Shown piece after piece: positions 26,345 to 35,944 of a stretch of DNA of 39,807 nt. The translations under genes were made by a program, and so were the position numbers. Under the pieces are notes generated by a model that was not told where the DNA came from, did no database searches, and worked only from the letters and a program-made list of their open reading frames with translations. Each line of letters opens with the position of its first letter. Positions within the stretch are counted from its first letter, which is position 1. The DNA lies in NCBI GenBank assembly GCA_964352985.1, contig CAYGUK010000030.1:1-39807 (forward strand), given 5' to 3'. The DNA comes from CAYGUK01 sp964352985 (GTDB lineage: Bacteria; Pseudomonadota; Gammaproteobacteria; JAHCLG01).

Positions 26345-27349
26345 ATGAGTACTGACAAAAAAAAATCTATAAAAATCGTTAGTTGGCTGCTTTTTAGTGC
26401 CATTATTCTTGTTCTAGCACTTTGGTATTGGCGCCACACAACTGACTTTCCCTCAACAGACGATGCTTATGTTCAAGCAAACGTCGTGAATGTTGCGCCT
26501 GAAGTTAGTGGACGCGTTGTTGCAATTAATGTTAAAAATAATCAGGACGTCAAAGCCGGAACTATATTATTTCAAATTGATCCGAAACCTTATATTTATG
26601 CGCTTAAACAAGCCAAAGCCCAATATGATTTAGCCCGCCAAGCTGCGGGTGCGGATCTTGATGCGGTGAATGTTGCAAAATCTTTAGTAACAGAGCGCCA
26701 AGCCGAATTAACAAATACGCAACTCGATTATCATCGCATTATGTCTCTCGTAAAAAATGGGACTTCTTCTAAATCAGCAGGCGATGATATTACATCTAAA
26801 CTTGCCGTCGCTCATGCCGCATTGGTTGCAGCAAAAGAACAACTTAACCAAGCATTACATAAGTTAGGTGATAGTGGTCTTGATAATGCGCAAATCCGTC
26901 AAGCGAAAGCGCAATTATCACAAGCTGAATTAAATTTATCACACACATTTGTTAAAGCTCCTGCTGATGGTGTGGTTACAAATTTCACTTTACGCCAAGG
27001 AGATATTGTTGCTAAAGGCTCTCCATTGTTTGCTTTTATTGAAGATGGTTATTGGTGGGTTGATGCGAATTTTAAAGAAACGCAATTAGCAAGATTGCGT
27101 CAAGGCCAACCTGCGAATATTGTTGTTGATGCTTATCCCGATCACACGTTTAAAGGTAAATTAATTAGTATTAGTAACGGTAGTGGTACGTCATTTTCAT
27201 TATTACCGCCTGAAAATGCTACCGGCAATTGGGTTAAAGTCACGCAACGTTTTCCAGTTCGTGTTGCATTTGTTACACCCGATGTTAAGCAATTTCCTTT
27301 GCGCGTGGGTTCAAGTTCTACTGTTACAGTTGATACCTTAATCAAATGA
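26345..27349 (+). CDS. emrA: EmrA-like membrane fusion protein of a multidrug efflux pump
   Basis: This 334-residue HlyD/EmrA protein has one N-terminal membrane span (IVSWLLFSAIILVLALWYW), then the barrel-sandwich hybrid motif DDAYVQANVVNVAPEVSGRVVAINVKNNQDVKAGTILFQIDP, an alpha-helical hairpin (~90-180), and the second lipoyl half FVKAPADGVVTNFTLRQGDIV. It links the inner-membrane pump to an outer-membrane channel such as TolC. Its stop overlaps the emrB ATG by four bases (ATGA), so the two are co-translated. No MarR-type regulator is adjacent. Confidence 0.93.
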   Translation: MSTDKKKSIKIVSWLLFSAIILVLALWYWRHTTDFPSTDDAYVQANVVNVAPEVSGRVVAINVKNNQDVKAGTILFQIDPKPYIYALKQAKAQYDLARQAAGADLDAVNVAKSLVTERQAELTNTQLDYHRIMSLVKNGTSSKSAGDDITSKLAVAHAALVAAKEQLNQALHKLGDSGLDNAQIRQAKAQLSQAELNLSHTFVKAPADGVVTNFTLRQGDIVAKGSPLFAFIEDGYWWVDANFKETQLARLRQGQPANIVVDAYPDHTFKGKLISISNGSGTSFSLLPPENATGNWVKVTQRFPVRVAFVTPDVKQFPLRVGSSSTVTVDTLIK

Positions 27350-28881
27350 TAGTCGAAGACGAACGCACTATCGATCCTGAAATTCACGCTAAGCGTTGGT
27401 TTATTATTATCGCAGTCATGTTAGCGGCTGTGATTGAAGTGCTAGACATGACGATTGTTAATGTCGCCATGCCTCAAATGATGGGCTCATTATCTGCCAA
27501 CGCAGATCAAATCACTTGGGTGTTAACCTCCTATATTGTTTCCTCTGCGATCGTTATGTTATTAACCGGTTTTTTAGTCGCAAAGTTTGGACGTAAACGT
27601 TTACTCTTAATTAATATCGCTGGATTTTTAATTTCTTCTATGCTTTGTGGTTTAGCACTTAATTTATTTCAAATTGTTTTTTTTCGAACCTTACAAGGTG
27701 TATTTGGTGCTTCATTAATTCCATTATCACAATTTGTTTTACGTGATACCTTTAGCAAACGTGAGCAAGGCATGGCGATGGCGATTTGGGGAACAGGCAT
27801 TATGGCAGCGCCTGTTTTAGGTCCAACGCTTGGTGGCTATATTACAGAATTACTAAATTGGCGTTGGGTGTTTTATATTAATATCCCGGTTTGTATTATT
27901 TCATTTATTATGACATTACGTTTTATTCCAGATTCGAAACGTGAAAATCCGTCGATGGATTGGTTTGGTTTAATTACCATGGCTTTAGGTGTTGGTTGTC
28001 TACAAGTTTTTCTTGATAGAGGTAATTCATCAGATTGGTTTCAATCTAACACGATTATCATTTTAGCGTTTGTTGCGATTTTATGTTTAATCTTATTTAT
28101 TTATCATGGTTTAACTTCTAAAAAAAGTATTGTTGATTTAACAATTTTTCGCGATTGGAATTTTGCGATTTGTACTTTTTTACTTGGTGTTTTTTGCGCC
28201 TTGATTTTTGCCTTAATTGCGGTGCAGCCATTAATGATGGAATCATTATTAAATTACCCTATCGTCACCACCGGATTAATTATGGCACCACGCGGATTAG
28301 CGTCAGCCATCGTTATGATTGCTTCGGGTAAACTGATGGAAAAATATGATGCGCGTATTTTTATTGGTTTAGGTGTTTTTTTCTCGGCGCTTGGTGGTTA
28401 TATGATGTGCCGATTTAGTTTAAATGTTGATGAGCACTATATTATTTTAACCATGATAGTCCAAGGAATTGGGATGGGATTTTTCTTTGTACCAATCTCT
28501 GCATTGTCTCTTTTTACTTTAAAAGAAAAAGATATTGCCAGTGCGACGGGGATGTTTAGCTTTGGTCGAAGTTTGGGGAGCTCTATTGGCATTTCAATTT
28601 TTAGTACGATTGTGTCTCGTGAAGGACAAGCAAGTTGGCATCAGTTAGGCGGTCATATCAGTCGTTTTAATCCGAATTTAAATCATTGGTTAACGCACAC
28701 TCACATGAATTTATCACAACCTCACACGATTGCGATACTCGCGAATATATTAGGTGGGCAATCACATATGATTGCTTTCATTGATTCATTTTGGGTTGCT
28801 GCCATTTCGTTTGCCTTGATGCTACCTTTTGTTTTTACAATTAAGAAAGCCGTTTTTAAGAACGGCATGATGATGCATTAA
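27346..28881 (+). CDS. emrB: EmrB-like MFS multidrug efflux transporter (DHA2 family)
   Basis: 511 residues with 14 predicted membrane spans, the usual DHA2 count. Motif D1-like LDMTIVNVAMPQM in helix 1, ITWVLTSYIV in helix 2, motif A GFLVAKFGRKRLL, motif B LQGVFGASLIPLSQ and motif C GTGIMAAPVLGPTLGGYI with WRWVFYINIP are all present. It exports hydrophobic compounds with EmrA using the proton gradient. It overlaps emrA by four bases. Confidence 0.95.
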   Translation: MIVEDERTIDPEIHAKRWFIIIAVMLAAVIEVLDMTIVNVAMPQMMGSLSANADQITWVLTSYIVSSAIVMLLTGFLVAKFGRKRLLLINIAGFLISSMLCGLALNLFQIVFFRTLQGVFGASLIPLSQFVLRDTFSKREQGMAMAIWGTGIMAAPVLGPTLGGYITELLNWRWVFYINIPVCIISFIMTLRFIPDSKRENPSMDWFGLITMALGVGCLQVFLDRGNSSDWFQSNTIIILAFVAILCLILFIYHGLTSKKSIVDLTIFRDWNFAICTFLLGVFCALIFALIAVQPLMMESLLNYPIVTTGLIMAPRGLASAIVMIASGKLMEKYDARIFIGLGVFFSALGGYMMCRFSLNVDEHYIILTMIVQGIGMGFFFVPISALSLFTLKEKDIASATGMFSFGRSLGSSIGISIFSTIVSREGQASWHQLGGHISRFNPNLNHWLTHTHMNLSQPHTIAILANILGGQSHMIAFIDSFWVAAISFALMLPFVFTIKKAVFKNGMMMH

Positions 28882-28980
28882 ACTAATTTTTCATTGAGAT
28901 AAAATTCTTCATTGATGACAATTTCAAAAATACGAATTTATTTTCGTTTGTTAAAGCGTCATTAGAATAGATACATGATT

Positions 28981-29673
28981 TTATTTTTTTGATTGTGATA
29001 AACGCAAAAGGGCATTAGATTGTTCAATTAAATCATCTAGTGAATCCTCATCAGATTCCTCTTTTATTACGACTTGAACTTGAGCTTGTGTTTGGTCTTC
29101 ATCAGGTAAATCATTTACCTCTGTTTCTAATTCTGCACTTTGTTTTGCCTCGTATTGATCATGCTCTTTGGTTATTTTTATTCTCGCTTCTTCGATTGGA
29201 AAGCATTTATCAGGAAAAGTGTTTACTAATAAATTAATAACAGTAGAGTCTAAAAATATTTTTTCTAACTCTCCCAAAAACGTAGCAAATGTGTGATTAA
29301 ATCCTGTTAACTTAGTTGCTCGATATACTAGAGACTTAAATTTTTCTGTCGGTCTTTTCTTTATATCTGCAATACGTTTTTCTTGTATTAGAGAAATTAC
29401 ATACCATAATTCAGAAGCCATTTCGCCAGCATCTAAGCCGGTTTTAATCTTAGATAATTTTTTATGAAGTTCTGTTGCAAAATAATATTTATCTGGTGAT
29501 GTGTCTTTCTTTGCTGCAAATTCTTTTAGAAATACTTTTGTTCTATATAGTAACTTATCGACTAAAAATTTAATCTGCGGAATTAAGTCATCGTGGAAAT
29601 CAACATCCACTAATTCGAGGTCATCATTTTTCAAGTTTTTTAATGCACTCGCAATATCACCATATGCTTGCAT
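28981..29673 (-). CDS. Hypothetical protein, 230 residues
   Basis: No family is recognised. The protein is soluble, strongly charged and mainly helical. The first ~170 residues look like a helical domain; the C-terminal ~60 residues are acidic and low in complexity (ETEVNDLPDEDQTQAQVQ, SDEDSLDDLIEQ), a pattern common in host-directed proteins of intracellular bacteria, though not proof. No clear ribosome binding site precedes the ATG. It stands alone after the emrAB genes. Confidence 0.65.
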   Translation of the reverse strand: MQAYGDIASALKNLKNDDLELVDVDFHDDLIPQIKFLVDKLLYRTKVFLKEFAAKKDTSPDKYYFATELHKKLSKIKTGLDAGEMASELWYVISLIQEKRIADIKKRPTEKFKSLVYRATKLTGFNHTFATFLGELEKIFLDSTVINLLVNTFPDKCFPIEEARIKITKEHDQYEAKQSAELETEVNDLPDEDQTQAQVQVVIKEESDEDSLDDLIEQSNALLRLSQSKK

Positions 29674-29791
29674 AATGTTAACTTTTTATATTTATTAATA
29701 TTCTCATATTATACTAGAAGAAATATGAAAACCATCCGTTGGAAATCATAGAGAAAGTCCTAATGAATTTTGATAACACTGAATCAAAAAT

Positions 29792-30142
29792 CTAAAATAA
29801 TCCTGAAAAAGTAAGATGATAAAGTAGAAAAACAATGACTAAGAAATCTAATATGATGCTAAAATATATTTTAATAGTTTGGCCTAAAGTTAATTTATTA
29901 GCGCCTCTTTTACTGCGAAAAATAGCTAGTAAACATAGTAATAAACTTAAAATAGCAAGTATAATAAAGACACTTGCAAATAATGAGCCATAATTATGAA
30001 TAGAATTCATAATTCTATAATGCATATGTTGCTCTTGCAGCATGTAATAAGTAAAAAGACTAACTAATACGACGACAGTCGTCACTAAAAAAGCAATATT
30101 AAAACCCAACCAAAGAATGGTATTTCCTTTTTTGTTTGCCAT
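29792..30142 (-). CDS. Small membrane protein, 116 residues
   Basis: Three hydrophobic spans are visible (ILWLGFNIAFLVTTVVVLVS, LFASVFIILAILSLLLCLLA and IYFSIILDFLVIVFLLYHL), separated by short charged loops (RSKRGANKL). AAAGGA precedes the ATG. It starts 12 bases from the end of pgpA on the same strand and is probably the last gene of the glyA-pgpA operon. No family is recognised. Confidence 0.75.
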   Translation of the reverse strand: MANKKGNTILWLGFNIAFLVTTVVVLVSLFTYYMLQEQHMHYRIMNSIHNYGSLFASVFIILAILSLLLCLLAIFRSKRGANKLTLGQTIKIYFSIILDFLVIVFLLYHLTFSGLF

Positions 30143-30154
30143 CGTAAAATCCTT

Positions 30155-30634
30155 TTACATAAAATAAATAATTAGCTGTAATATAATCCAGGAAAATAAT
30201 GCCGCCACTAAATCATCAAACATGACACCAAAGCCCCCTGAAATATTTTTATCACAATAACTGATCGGCCACGGTTTTAGCATATCAAAAAAGCGAAATA
30301 AGATAAAACCTAGAAGCATCCAATACCAAGTAGCAGGAACAGCAATCATAGTGAAAAGATATCCCACAATCTCATCGATAACCATGCCACCATGATCATG
30401 AACACCAATTTGTTTGCTACAGATATCACATAAAATACAAGCACCAATAAACAGAAGGACAGTGACACTAATGTAACACCACAGCGGGGTTAAATTCAGT
30501 AGATAATAAAAAGGCACACCCACCAGCGTTCCAAACGTGCCAGGGATAATTGGAATCGCACCCACACCAAAACCAAATGCGATAAATTGCCAGGGATTTC
30601 GCCAAATTGAGCTGGGTGCTTTATTGAGCTTCAT
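30155..30634 (-). CDS. pgpA: Phosphatidylglycerophosphatase A
   Basis: 159 residues with the PgpA pattern: FGVGAIPIIPGTFGTLVGVP at the N-terminus, DHGGMVIDEIVGYLFTM in the middle, FRFFDMLKPWPISYCDKNISGGFGVMFDDLVA near the end, and several membrane spans. It dephosphorylates phosphatidylglycerophosphate to phosphatidylglycerol in the inner membrane. It lies 11 bases downstream of thiL on the same strand, the common thiL-pgpA order in gammaproteobacteria. Confidence 0.95.
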   Translation of the reverse strand: MKLNKAPSSIWRNPWQFIAFGFGVGAIPIIPGTFGTLVGVPFYYLLNLTPLWCYISVTVLLFIGACILCDICSKQIGVHDHGGMVIDEIVGYLFTMIAVPATWYWMLLGFILFRFFDMLKPWPISYCDKNISGGFGVMFDDLVAALFSWIILQLIIYFM

Positions 30635-30645
30635 TGCTGTCTCTT

Positions 30646-31584
30646 TTAAAAGTGTTGATACCCTTTGATGGGTAACGAATATAAGTTATCTCGATGATAA
30701 AGCGAAATTCCTTCACCCGCAATAATTTCGCCAATGTGAAAGCAAGTTGGCGGTAATAACGCTTGCGCCGCTTTTGGTACTGTAAAACACAATTGGTAAT
30801 CATCACCGTGGTTTAACGCAAAACCTAACGCTTCATCGTAAGAATATAAATCAGTTAATCCTGACACAATAGGAATATTTTCTAGTTGAAGACGTGCATG
30901 ACAATGACTTTGTTTAACTAAATGATTTAAATCACTCAGTAAACCATCTGAAATATCTATCGCACTGTTTGCAATATTTACAAGCGTTTGCCCCAATGAA
31001 ATACAAGATTGAGGTTGATAAAAAGCCGCTAAATATTTATCTGCATTTTTTATAATTGCTGAAATTTTTTCTAATGCAATTTGCAAACCTAAAAATGCGC
31101 CTCCTATTTCACCACTCAAATAAATACCATCACCAATTTTTGCACCTCGACGCGTTAAACCCTGCCCCTGTTTAATAAAACCCATCACATGTAACGTCAT
31201 GCCCAACGTGCCTGCCGTCATGTTGCCACCAATTAAACTTAATTGATGTGCTAATAAAGATTTTTTTAGTCCGCGACTAAATTGTTGTAACCATGACTCA
31301 TTAATTGTAGGAAGTGTTAACGCTAAACTCACCCAGCGAGGTGTTGCGCCCATCGCAGCTAAATCACTAATACTCGCAGCTATGACACGTGTTGCAATAT
31401 CATAGGCTTTTGCATTTTCAGGAAAGTGAACATTAACATTATAGGTATCAATACTGCTCACAATTTCAGAGCCATTTGGGGGCTGTAAAATTGCCGCATC
31501 ATCCCCCATCCCAAGTCGCACTTCTGCAAAATTTGTGGCGAGTGGATAAAAATATTTTTCGATTATATCGAATTCATTTAACAT
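30646..31584 (-). CDS. thiL: Thiamine-monophosphate kinase
   Basis: 312 residues, typical length. The N-terminus MLNEFDIIEKYF, LGMGDDAAIL, SSIDTYNVNVHF, SISDLAAMGATPRWVSLALTLP, GGNMTAGTLGMTLHVMG, GDGIYLSGEIGGAFLGL and the ATP-site DISDGLLSDLNHL are all conserved ThiL motifs. It phosphorylates thiamine monophosphate to thiamine pyrophosphate. Its start overlaps the nusB stop (TAATG). Confidence 0.96.
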   Translation of the reverse strand: MLNEFDIIEKYFYPLATNFAEVRLGMGDDAAILQPPNGSEIVSSIDTYNVNVHFPENAKAYDIATRVIAASISDLAAMGATPRWVSLALTLPTINESWLQQFSRGLKKSLLAHQLSLIGGNMTAGTLGMTLHVMGFIKQGQGLTRRGAKIGDGIYLSGEIGGAFLGLQIALEKISAIIKNADKYLAAFYQPQSCISLGQTLVNIANSAIDISDGLLSDLNHLVKQSHCHARLQLENIPIVSGLTDLYSYDEALGFALNHGDDYQLCFTVPKAAQALLPPTCFHIGEIIAGEGISLYHRDNLYSLPIKGYQHF

Positions 31585-32021
31585 TAAGTATTATTTGCCT
31601 CGATAGGTCTTAATTTTTTAGCTAATTGATCTAGCACACCATTTACGAATTTATAGCCCTCAATCGAGCCAAACACTTTGGTTAATTCTAACGCTTCATT
31701 AATCACGACTTTATAGGGAATTTCTAGGAACTCTTTTAATTCATAGGTGGCTAAACGTATAATGGTATATTCGATAGGATCAAGTTCTTTAACTTGACGT
31801 GATAAAAAAGGAATAAACAATTCATCTAATTGTGGTCCGTGATAATTCACACCATCAATTAATTTTTCAAAATATTCTTCATCAACTTTTTTATCAACCA
31901 ATCTTAATTTAAATTGCTTTTTTAATGTTGATAAATCAGTATGACTAATGATTTGTTGATAACTGGCTTGCACAGCAAAATAACGCGCCTGATGACGCGC
32001 CTTAGGATTAAATTTTGACAT
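31584..32021 (-). CDS. nusB: Transcription antitermination factor NusB
   Basis: 145 residues with the NusB helical fold: KARHQARYFAVQASYQQI at the N-terminus and the C-terminal EFLEIPYKVVINEALELTKVFGSIEGYKFVNGVLDQLAKKLR, the most conserved block. It binds BoxA RNA with NusE for rRNA antitermination. It starts five bases after nrdR and overlaps thiL by one base; the whole run is one tight operon. Confidence 0.96.
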   Translation of the reverse strand: MSKFNPKARHQARYFAVQASYQQIISHTDLSTLKKQFKLRLVDKKVDEEYFEKLIDGVNYHGPQLDELFIPFLSRQVKELDPIEYTIIRLATYELKEFLEIPYKVVINEALELTKVFGSIEGYKFVNGVLDQLAKKLRPIEANNT

Positions 32022-32025
32022 ATTA

Positions 32026-32502
32026 TTATTGAGGATCCTCTTCGGTTATAGGCTCATCTTCTAAGCGTTTTATTTCTTGTCGAAACGCATTCAAATCTTG
32101 AAAACGTCGATAGACGGAAGCAAAACGCACATAAGCAACTTCATCAAGTGCTCGTAATTCTTCCATGACCCATTCACCTACTAATTGTGAGGCGACTTCC
32201 CGCTCTCCTGTTGAGCGCAATTTATATTTTATACGACTAATTGCCGATTCGAAATGCTCCATACTAACAGGCCTTTTTTCTAAAGCGCGTTGCATGCCAG
32301 CTCTTAAATTTTCTTCGTCAAAAGGTTTGCGACGACCATCTCGTTTTACTATTCTCGGCATAACTAATTCTGCAGTTTCATATGTGGTAAAACGCTCTTC
32401 GCATTTTATACATTCACGGCGACGACGAACTTGATTGCCATTACCCACTAAACGTGAGTCAATCACTTTGGTCTCTGGATCAGCGCAAAATGGACAATGC
32501 AT
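32026..32502 (-). CDS. nrdR: Transcriptional repressor NrdR
   Basis: 158 residues beginning MHCPFCADPETKVIDSRLV with a four-cysteine zinc ribbon (C3, C6, C31, C34) and RRRRECIKCEERFTTYE, then the ATP-cone (VKRDGRRKPFDEENLRAGMQRALEKRPV). NrdR senses ATP/dATP and represses ribonucleotide reductase genes. Its ATG overlaps the glyA stop by one base. Confidence 0.97.
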   Translation of the reverse strand: MHCPFCADPETKVIDSRLVGNGNQVRRRRECIKCEERFTTYETAELVMPRIVKRDGRRKPFDEENLRAGMQRALEKRPVSMEHFESAISRIKYKLRSTGEREVASQLVGEWVMEELRALDEVAYVRFASVYRRFQDLNAFRQEIKRLEDEPITEEDPQ

Positions 32503-33767
32503 TATGCTTCCCCTTCCTCATAGACTGGAAATGCTTGGCATAATGCCATCACTTCCTTTTTCACACGCTCTTGTGTTTGTTCATTACTAATATCATCTAA
32601 TATATCTGCAATTAATGAAGCTACTTTTTCAGCTTCAACTTGTTTAAATCCACGAGTCGTAATTGCTGGTGTGCCTAATCGTAAACCACTTGTAACAAAT
32701 GGGGAGCGTATTTCCCCTGGTACAGTATTTTTATTCACGGTGATGTTCGCTTGTCCTAATGCTTCTTCAGCATCTTTACCCGTAATATCTTGAGCGATTA
32801 AATCAATTAGAAATAAATGATTATCAGTACCACCCGAAACGATTTTATAACCACGTTCGATTAAGATAGTCGTCATTGCTTTAGCATTATCCATGACTTG
32901 CTGCTGATAAGATTTAAATTCTGGTTGTAATGCTTCAAGTAATGCAACCGCTTTAGCTGCGATGACATGCATTAATGGTCCACCTTGACCACCAGGAAAA
33001 ACACTCGAACGAATTTTTTTCTCGATGGTTTCATTTTGTTTGCCAAAAATCATACCACCCCGTGGTCCTCGTAATGTTTTGTGCGTGGTCGTGGTAACCA
33101 CATCACAGAAAGGAACTGGATTAGGATAAAGGCCAGCTGCAACAAGACCTGCAACATGGGCTATATCAGCCACTAAATAAGCGCCGACTTCATCTGCTAT
33201 TTCACGAAAAATTTGCCAATCTAAGATTCGTGAATAGGCTGAAAACCCTGTCATGATCATCTTGGGATTTGTTTTCTTTGCTAATGTTCGCACTTGATCG
33301 TAGTCGATTAAACCTGTTTCCCCATCTACACCATATTGCATAGCGTTATAAATTTTGCCAGAAAAATTGACCTTGGCACCATGCGTTAAGTGACCACCAT
33401 CAGTTAAAGCTTGTCCGAGGATAGTGTCACCTGGGTTGATCAACGCTTGGTAAACCGCACTATTAGCTTGTGAACCGGAATGGGGTTGCACATTAGCAAA
33501 ATCAGCATGAAAAAGTTGTTTGCACCGAGTAATAGCTAATTCTTCTGCGACATCAACAAACTCACAACCGCCGTAATAACGTTTGCCGGGATAACCCTCC
33601 GCATATTTATTAGTTAAAACACTACCTTGTAGCTCTAAAACCAAAGGACTTGTGTAATTTTCTGATGCAATTAATTCGAGATGGTGTTCTTGTCTTTTGC
33701 GCTCATCGACAACTGCTTGCCATAGTGTAGGATCAAATTGATTGAGAGTCGTTTCGGAGTCGAACAT
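32502..33767 (-). CDS. glyA: Serine hydroxymethyltransferase
   Basis: 421 residues, the usual length. HLELIASENYTSPLVLELQGS, the NKYAEGYPGKRYYGGCEFVD block, QPHSGSQANSAVY, VADIAHVAGLVAAGLYPNP, and the PLP lysine in TTTTHKTLRGPRGGMI are present. It converts serine and tetrahydrofolate to glycine and methylene-tetrahydrofolate. It heads the glyA-nrdR-nusB-thiL-pgpA operon; a TATAAT sequence about 40 bases upstream on the minus strand is a likely -10 box. Confidence 0.97.
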   Translation of the reverse strand: MFDSETTLNQFDPTLWQAVVDERKRQEHHLELIASENYTSPLVLELQGSVLTNKYAEGYPGKRYYGGCEFVDVAEELAITRCKQLFHADFANVQPHSGSQANSAVYQALINPGDTILGQALTDGGHLTHGAKVNFSGKIYNAMQYGVDGETGLIDYDQVRTLAKKTNPKMIMTGFSAYSRILDWQIFREIADEVGAYLVADIAHVAGLVAAGLYPNPVPFCDVVTTTTHKTLRGPRGGMIFGKQNETIEKKIRSSVFPGGQGGPLMHVIAAKAVALLEALQPEFKSYQQQVMDNAKAMTTILIERGYKIVSGGTDNHLFLIDLIAQDITGKDAEEALGQANITVNKNTVPGEIRSPFVTSGLRLGTPAITTRGFKQVEAEKVASLIADILDDISNEQTQERVKKEVMALCQAFPVYEEGEA

Positions 33768-35019
33768 ATTATATAGCCTTTATATAACTAAAAATCGCAT
33801 TATAGCGACTTGGAATAATAAAGACAGGATCCTAGCACAACTTGGACTTTTGTCAGCACTGAAATTGATTATTGTTTCCGATTTAATACAATTTCAAGAC
33901 TGATAATGTTTGTTTATAACATTGGATAAAATTGCAGGTGAAATCCCTGTGGGGTGTGAAATCCATTTCAAAGTAAAAACGAAGAGACCTTGATATCGTT
34001 CTACTCCCCCACCCGAAGTAGCAACACAAATGTTTGATTCCATTTTTCAAGCTATGCTGTATTAATACTTCTTATTATGTAGTTGGAGTTTCTTCAGTGA
34101 ATCTCCAACAAGACTTTCCCTGTGAAGTTTCCCTTTGCTATAACGACGAATTTTAATAGCACTTGTAGTGTACACATTTTTTCTTAAGGAAATATTAATT
34201 TAGGGAAATATTAATTAAAATCGCTAGCTTAGTAATCATTCAGGTATATAGGACCACACTTAGGGATCAACTCTCAAAAAATCGGGATACACGTAATTAC
34301 TAAATAACATAACGATATGCTATATCATGTTTTATCGATTAATTTTACTTATTGTATTGATATATAATATCAATTCTAAATTGAGCAAAAATTAGCTATG
34401 TGTCACATTGTCTTAAGTTTATACAAGTATAATACAAATTGTACTCAGATGATTTAGCTTATTGGAAGCAAATTTAGAAAGAGTTAGCTATAGAATGTTG
34501 AAGTGTTAGCGCAATAAAAAATAATAATAATTATAAAAGCCCATAACAATAACCGAGGAAAAAGCAATAATAAATATCCTCAGTATCAAACACAACACCG
34601 TGAGCGCTAAAAACTGATAAACAAAAGCAACAAAAACATTCGAACTGGCACGGGAGATAGCGGACGTCTCGCTCGAAGAATTATGCTGATAACGATAACA
34701 AAAAGTCCGAAAAGTGCATGATTCTGAGTACTTTACCTTCCAATTTATTTTGTTAATTTTTTTACTTCCGTACTTAAATGATTGGAATAGTTAAACCATA
34801 ACATATTGATATGTTATGACTTTCCCGTTCAATTTCCTCATAAAGAATTACATATTTTCATATTCTAAATACGATTGGTTTTATCTATCTTAATTCGACA
34901 CATTTTCAAGATCATACCTATGTGGACGATAGATAATCTCTGTTGTAACGGTTGTATGCATAAGATATAATAACCTGAACCTCTAGCACCCCTTTGCATG
35001 TTGATAGTAGGAGATAACC
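33768..35019. other. 1.25-kb intergenic region without a recognised gene
   Basis: No convincing ORF is visible on either strand. Small structures seen: a direct repeat GTGAAATCC twice near 33938-33971; a hairpin GTTGGAG...CTCCAAC near 34082-34109; and a tandem AT repeat GGAAATATTAATT twice near 34188-34217. Around 34647-34700 the composition becomes more GC-rich, with a short frame ending FELAREIADVSLEELC and a stop, which may be the relic of a gene end. The minus strand near 33780 holds the glyA promoter. A small RNA is possible but unproven. Confidence 0.5.
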
Positions 35020-35697
35020 ATGCTTGATCTGTACTTCACTCAGCACCCCCCAACAAATGAAAATGATTATAAAGCTAAGCTTATCGCTAAGGCTGAATTT
35101 ATTCGACAATTAAAACAAGCTCTGCAACAAGCAGTTCAGCAAGAAATTAACATAACAACTAAAAACCCCCTGTCATCCTCAGTACAAGATAGTGAGAATT
35201 TAATGGCTTATACCCATTCATTTTTTTCAAAAGACTTATTTGCTGCAATTCAATTATTAACGTTAAAACAACAAGTATCATTTACCCAAATTCTTATAGA
35301 TTACTTTTCTATGGATGAAGGCCGCGAACTATTTTTACAAGCAGCTTATCATCTTGAAATAATTAAAAATGCAATGTTCAAAATTACACATCAAAGAGAA
35401 AATGTGTGCAATTCTATTACTTCTTTTCTTTATAAACGATTAAGTGAGTGGCATCCTAGCGCTTCCGTTAATTCGACAATGTTAGATGACAGTTTTATAA
35501 GAGATAAAAATGAATTCATCCGAGGCTTAGTTAAATCTGCCCTACGCTTAAATCATGAATTTGAACTTTATGCTTATAATCTATCAGCTAAAGAAATTGA
35601 TCATTTAATTAAATATTATCAACAAGTATTAAAAGATGAAATGCAATATACAGAACACCAAACCGAACTTGATATTGCTTGTAACGAAACTTACTAA
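35020..35697 (+). CDS. Hypothetical protein, 225 residues
   Basis: No family is recognised. A good ribosome binding site (AGTAGGAGATAACC) precedes the ATG and a strong terminator follows. The protein is soluble, helical and without membrane spans or signal peptide; it has runs of glutamine (ALQQAVQQEINI) and a KEIDHLIKYYQQVLKDEMQYTEHQ tail suggesting helical packing. It lies alone after the long empty stretch. It could be an accessory or effector gene, but the sequence does not show it. Confidence 0.7.
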   Translation: MLDLYFTQHPPTNENDYKAKLIAKAEFIRQLKQALQQAVQQEINITTKNPLSSSVQDSENLMAYTHSFFSKDLFAAIQLLTLKQQVSFTQILIDYFSMDEGRELFLQAAYHLEIIKNAMFKITHQRENVCNSITSFLYKRLSEWHPSASVNSTMLDDSFIRDKNEFIRGLVKSALRLNHEFELYAYNLSAKEIDHLIKYYQQVLKDEMQYTEHQTELDIACNETY

Positions 35698-35723
35698 CTA
35701 AATTAGTCAATATAATAATAATT

Positions 35724-35754
35724 AAAAATAGCCTGATATATCCAGGCTATTTTT
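35724..35754 (+). terminator. Rho-independent terminator
   Basis: AAAAATAGCCTG (35724-35735) pairs with CAGGCTATTTTT (35743-35754) around seven bases, followed by more T. It terminates the 225-residue gene upstream. Confidence 0.9.
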
Positions 35755-35777
35755 TTATGAAAAATTAGATATTAATG

Positions 35778-35895
35778 TTTTGTCACTATTTATCATAAAT
35801 GCAGAATAGTTCCCTGAAAATGCTGCCTAACCTGGCAAAGTCAGTTCTTTTCAGTGTTTCTACGTTTTAGTTTAAATTTGGTGTATAGTTACAAT
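35778..35895 (+). repeat. Full copy of the dispersed intergenic repeat
   Basis: The first half (35778-35844) matches 39698-39764, with shared blocks CATAAATGC, AATAGTT, CCCTGA and CTGCCTAACCTGGCAAAG. The second half (35842-35895) matches 1-52. It contains a small hairpin (CCTGGC...) at the centre and ends in TATAGTTACAAT, which may act as the promoter for the acetyltransferase gene 50 bases downstream. Confidence 0.75.
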
Positions 35896-35944
35896 GTTTT
35901 TACATTTAACAATTTTTTCAATTTAAAAAAATAGGACCATAAAG

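Noticed and set aside
34647..34694. Short frame ending FELAREIADVSLEELC as a gene
   Set aside because: Only about 22 codons after an upstream stop, no start or ribosome binding site; at most a relic.
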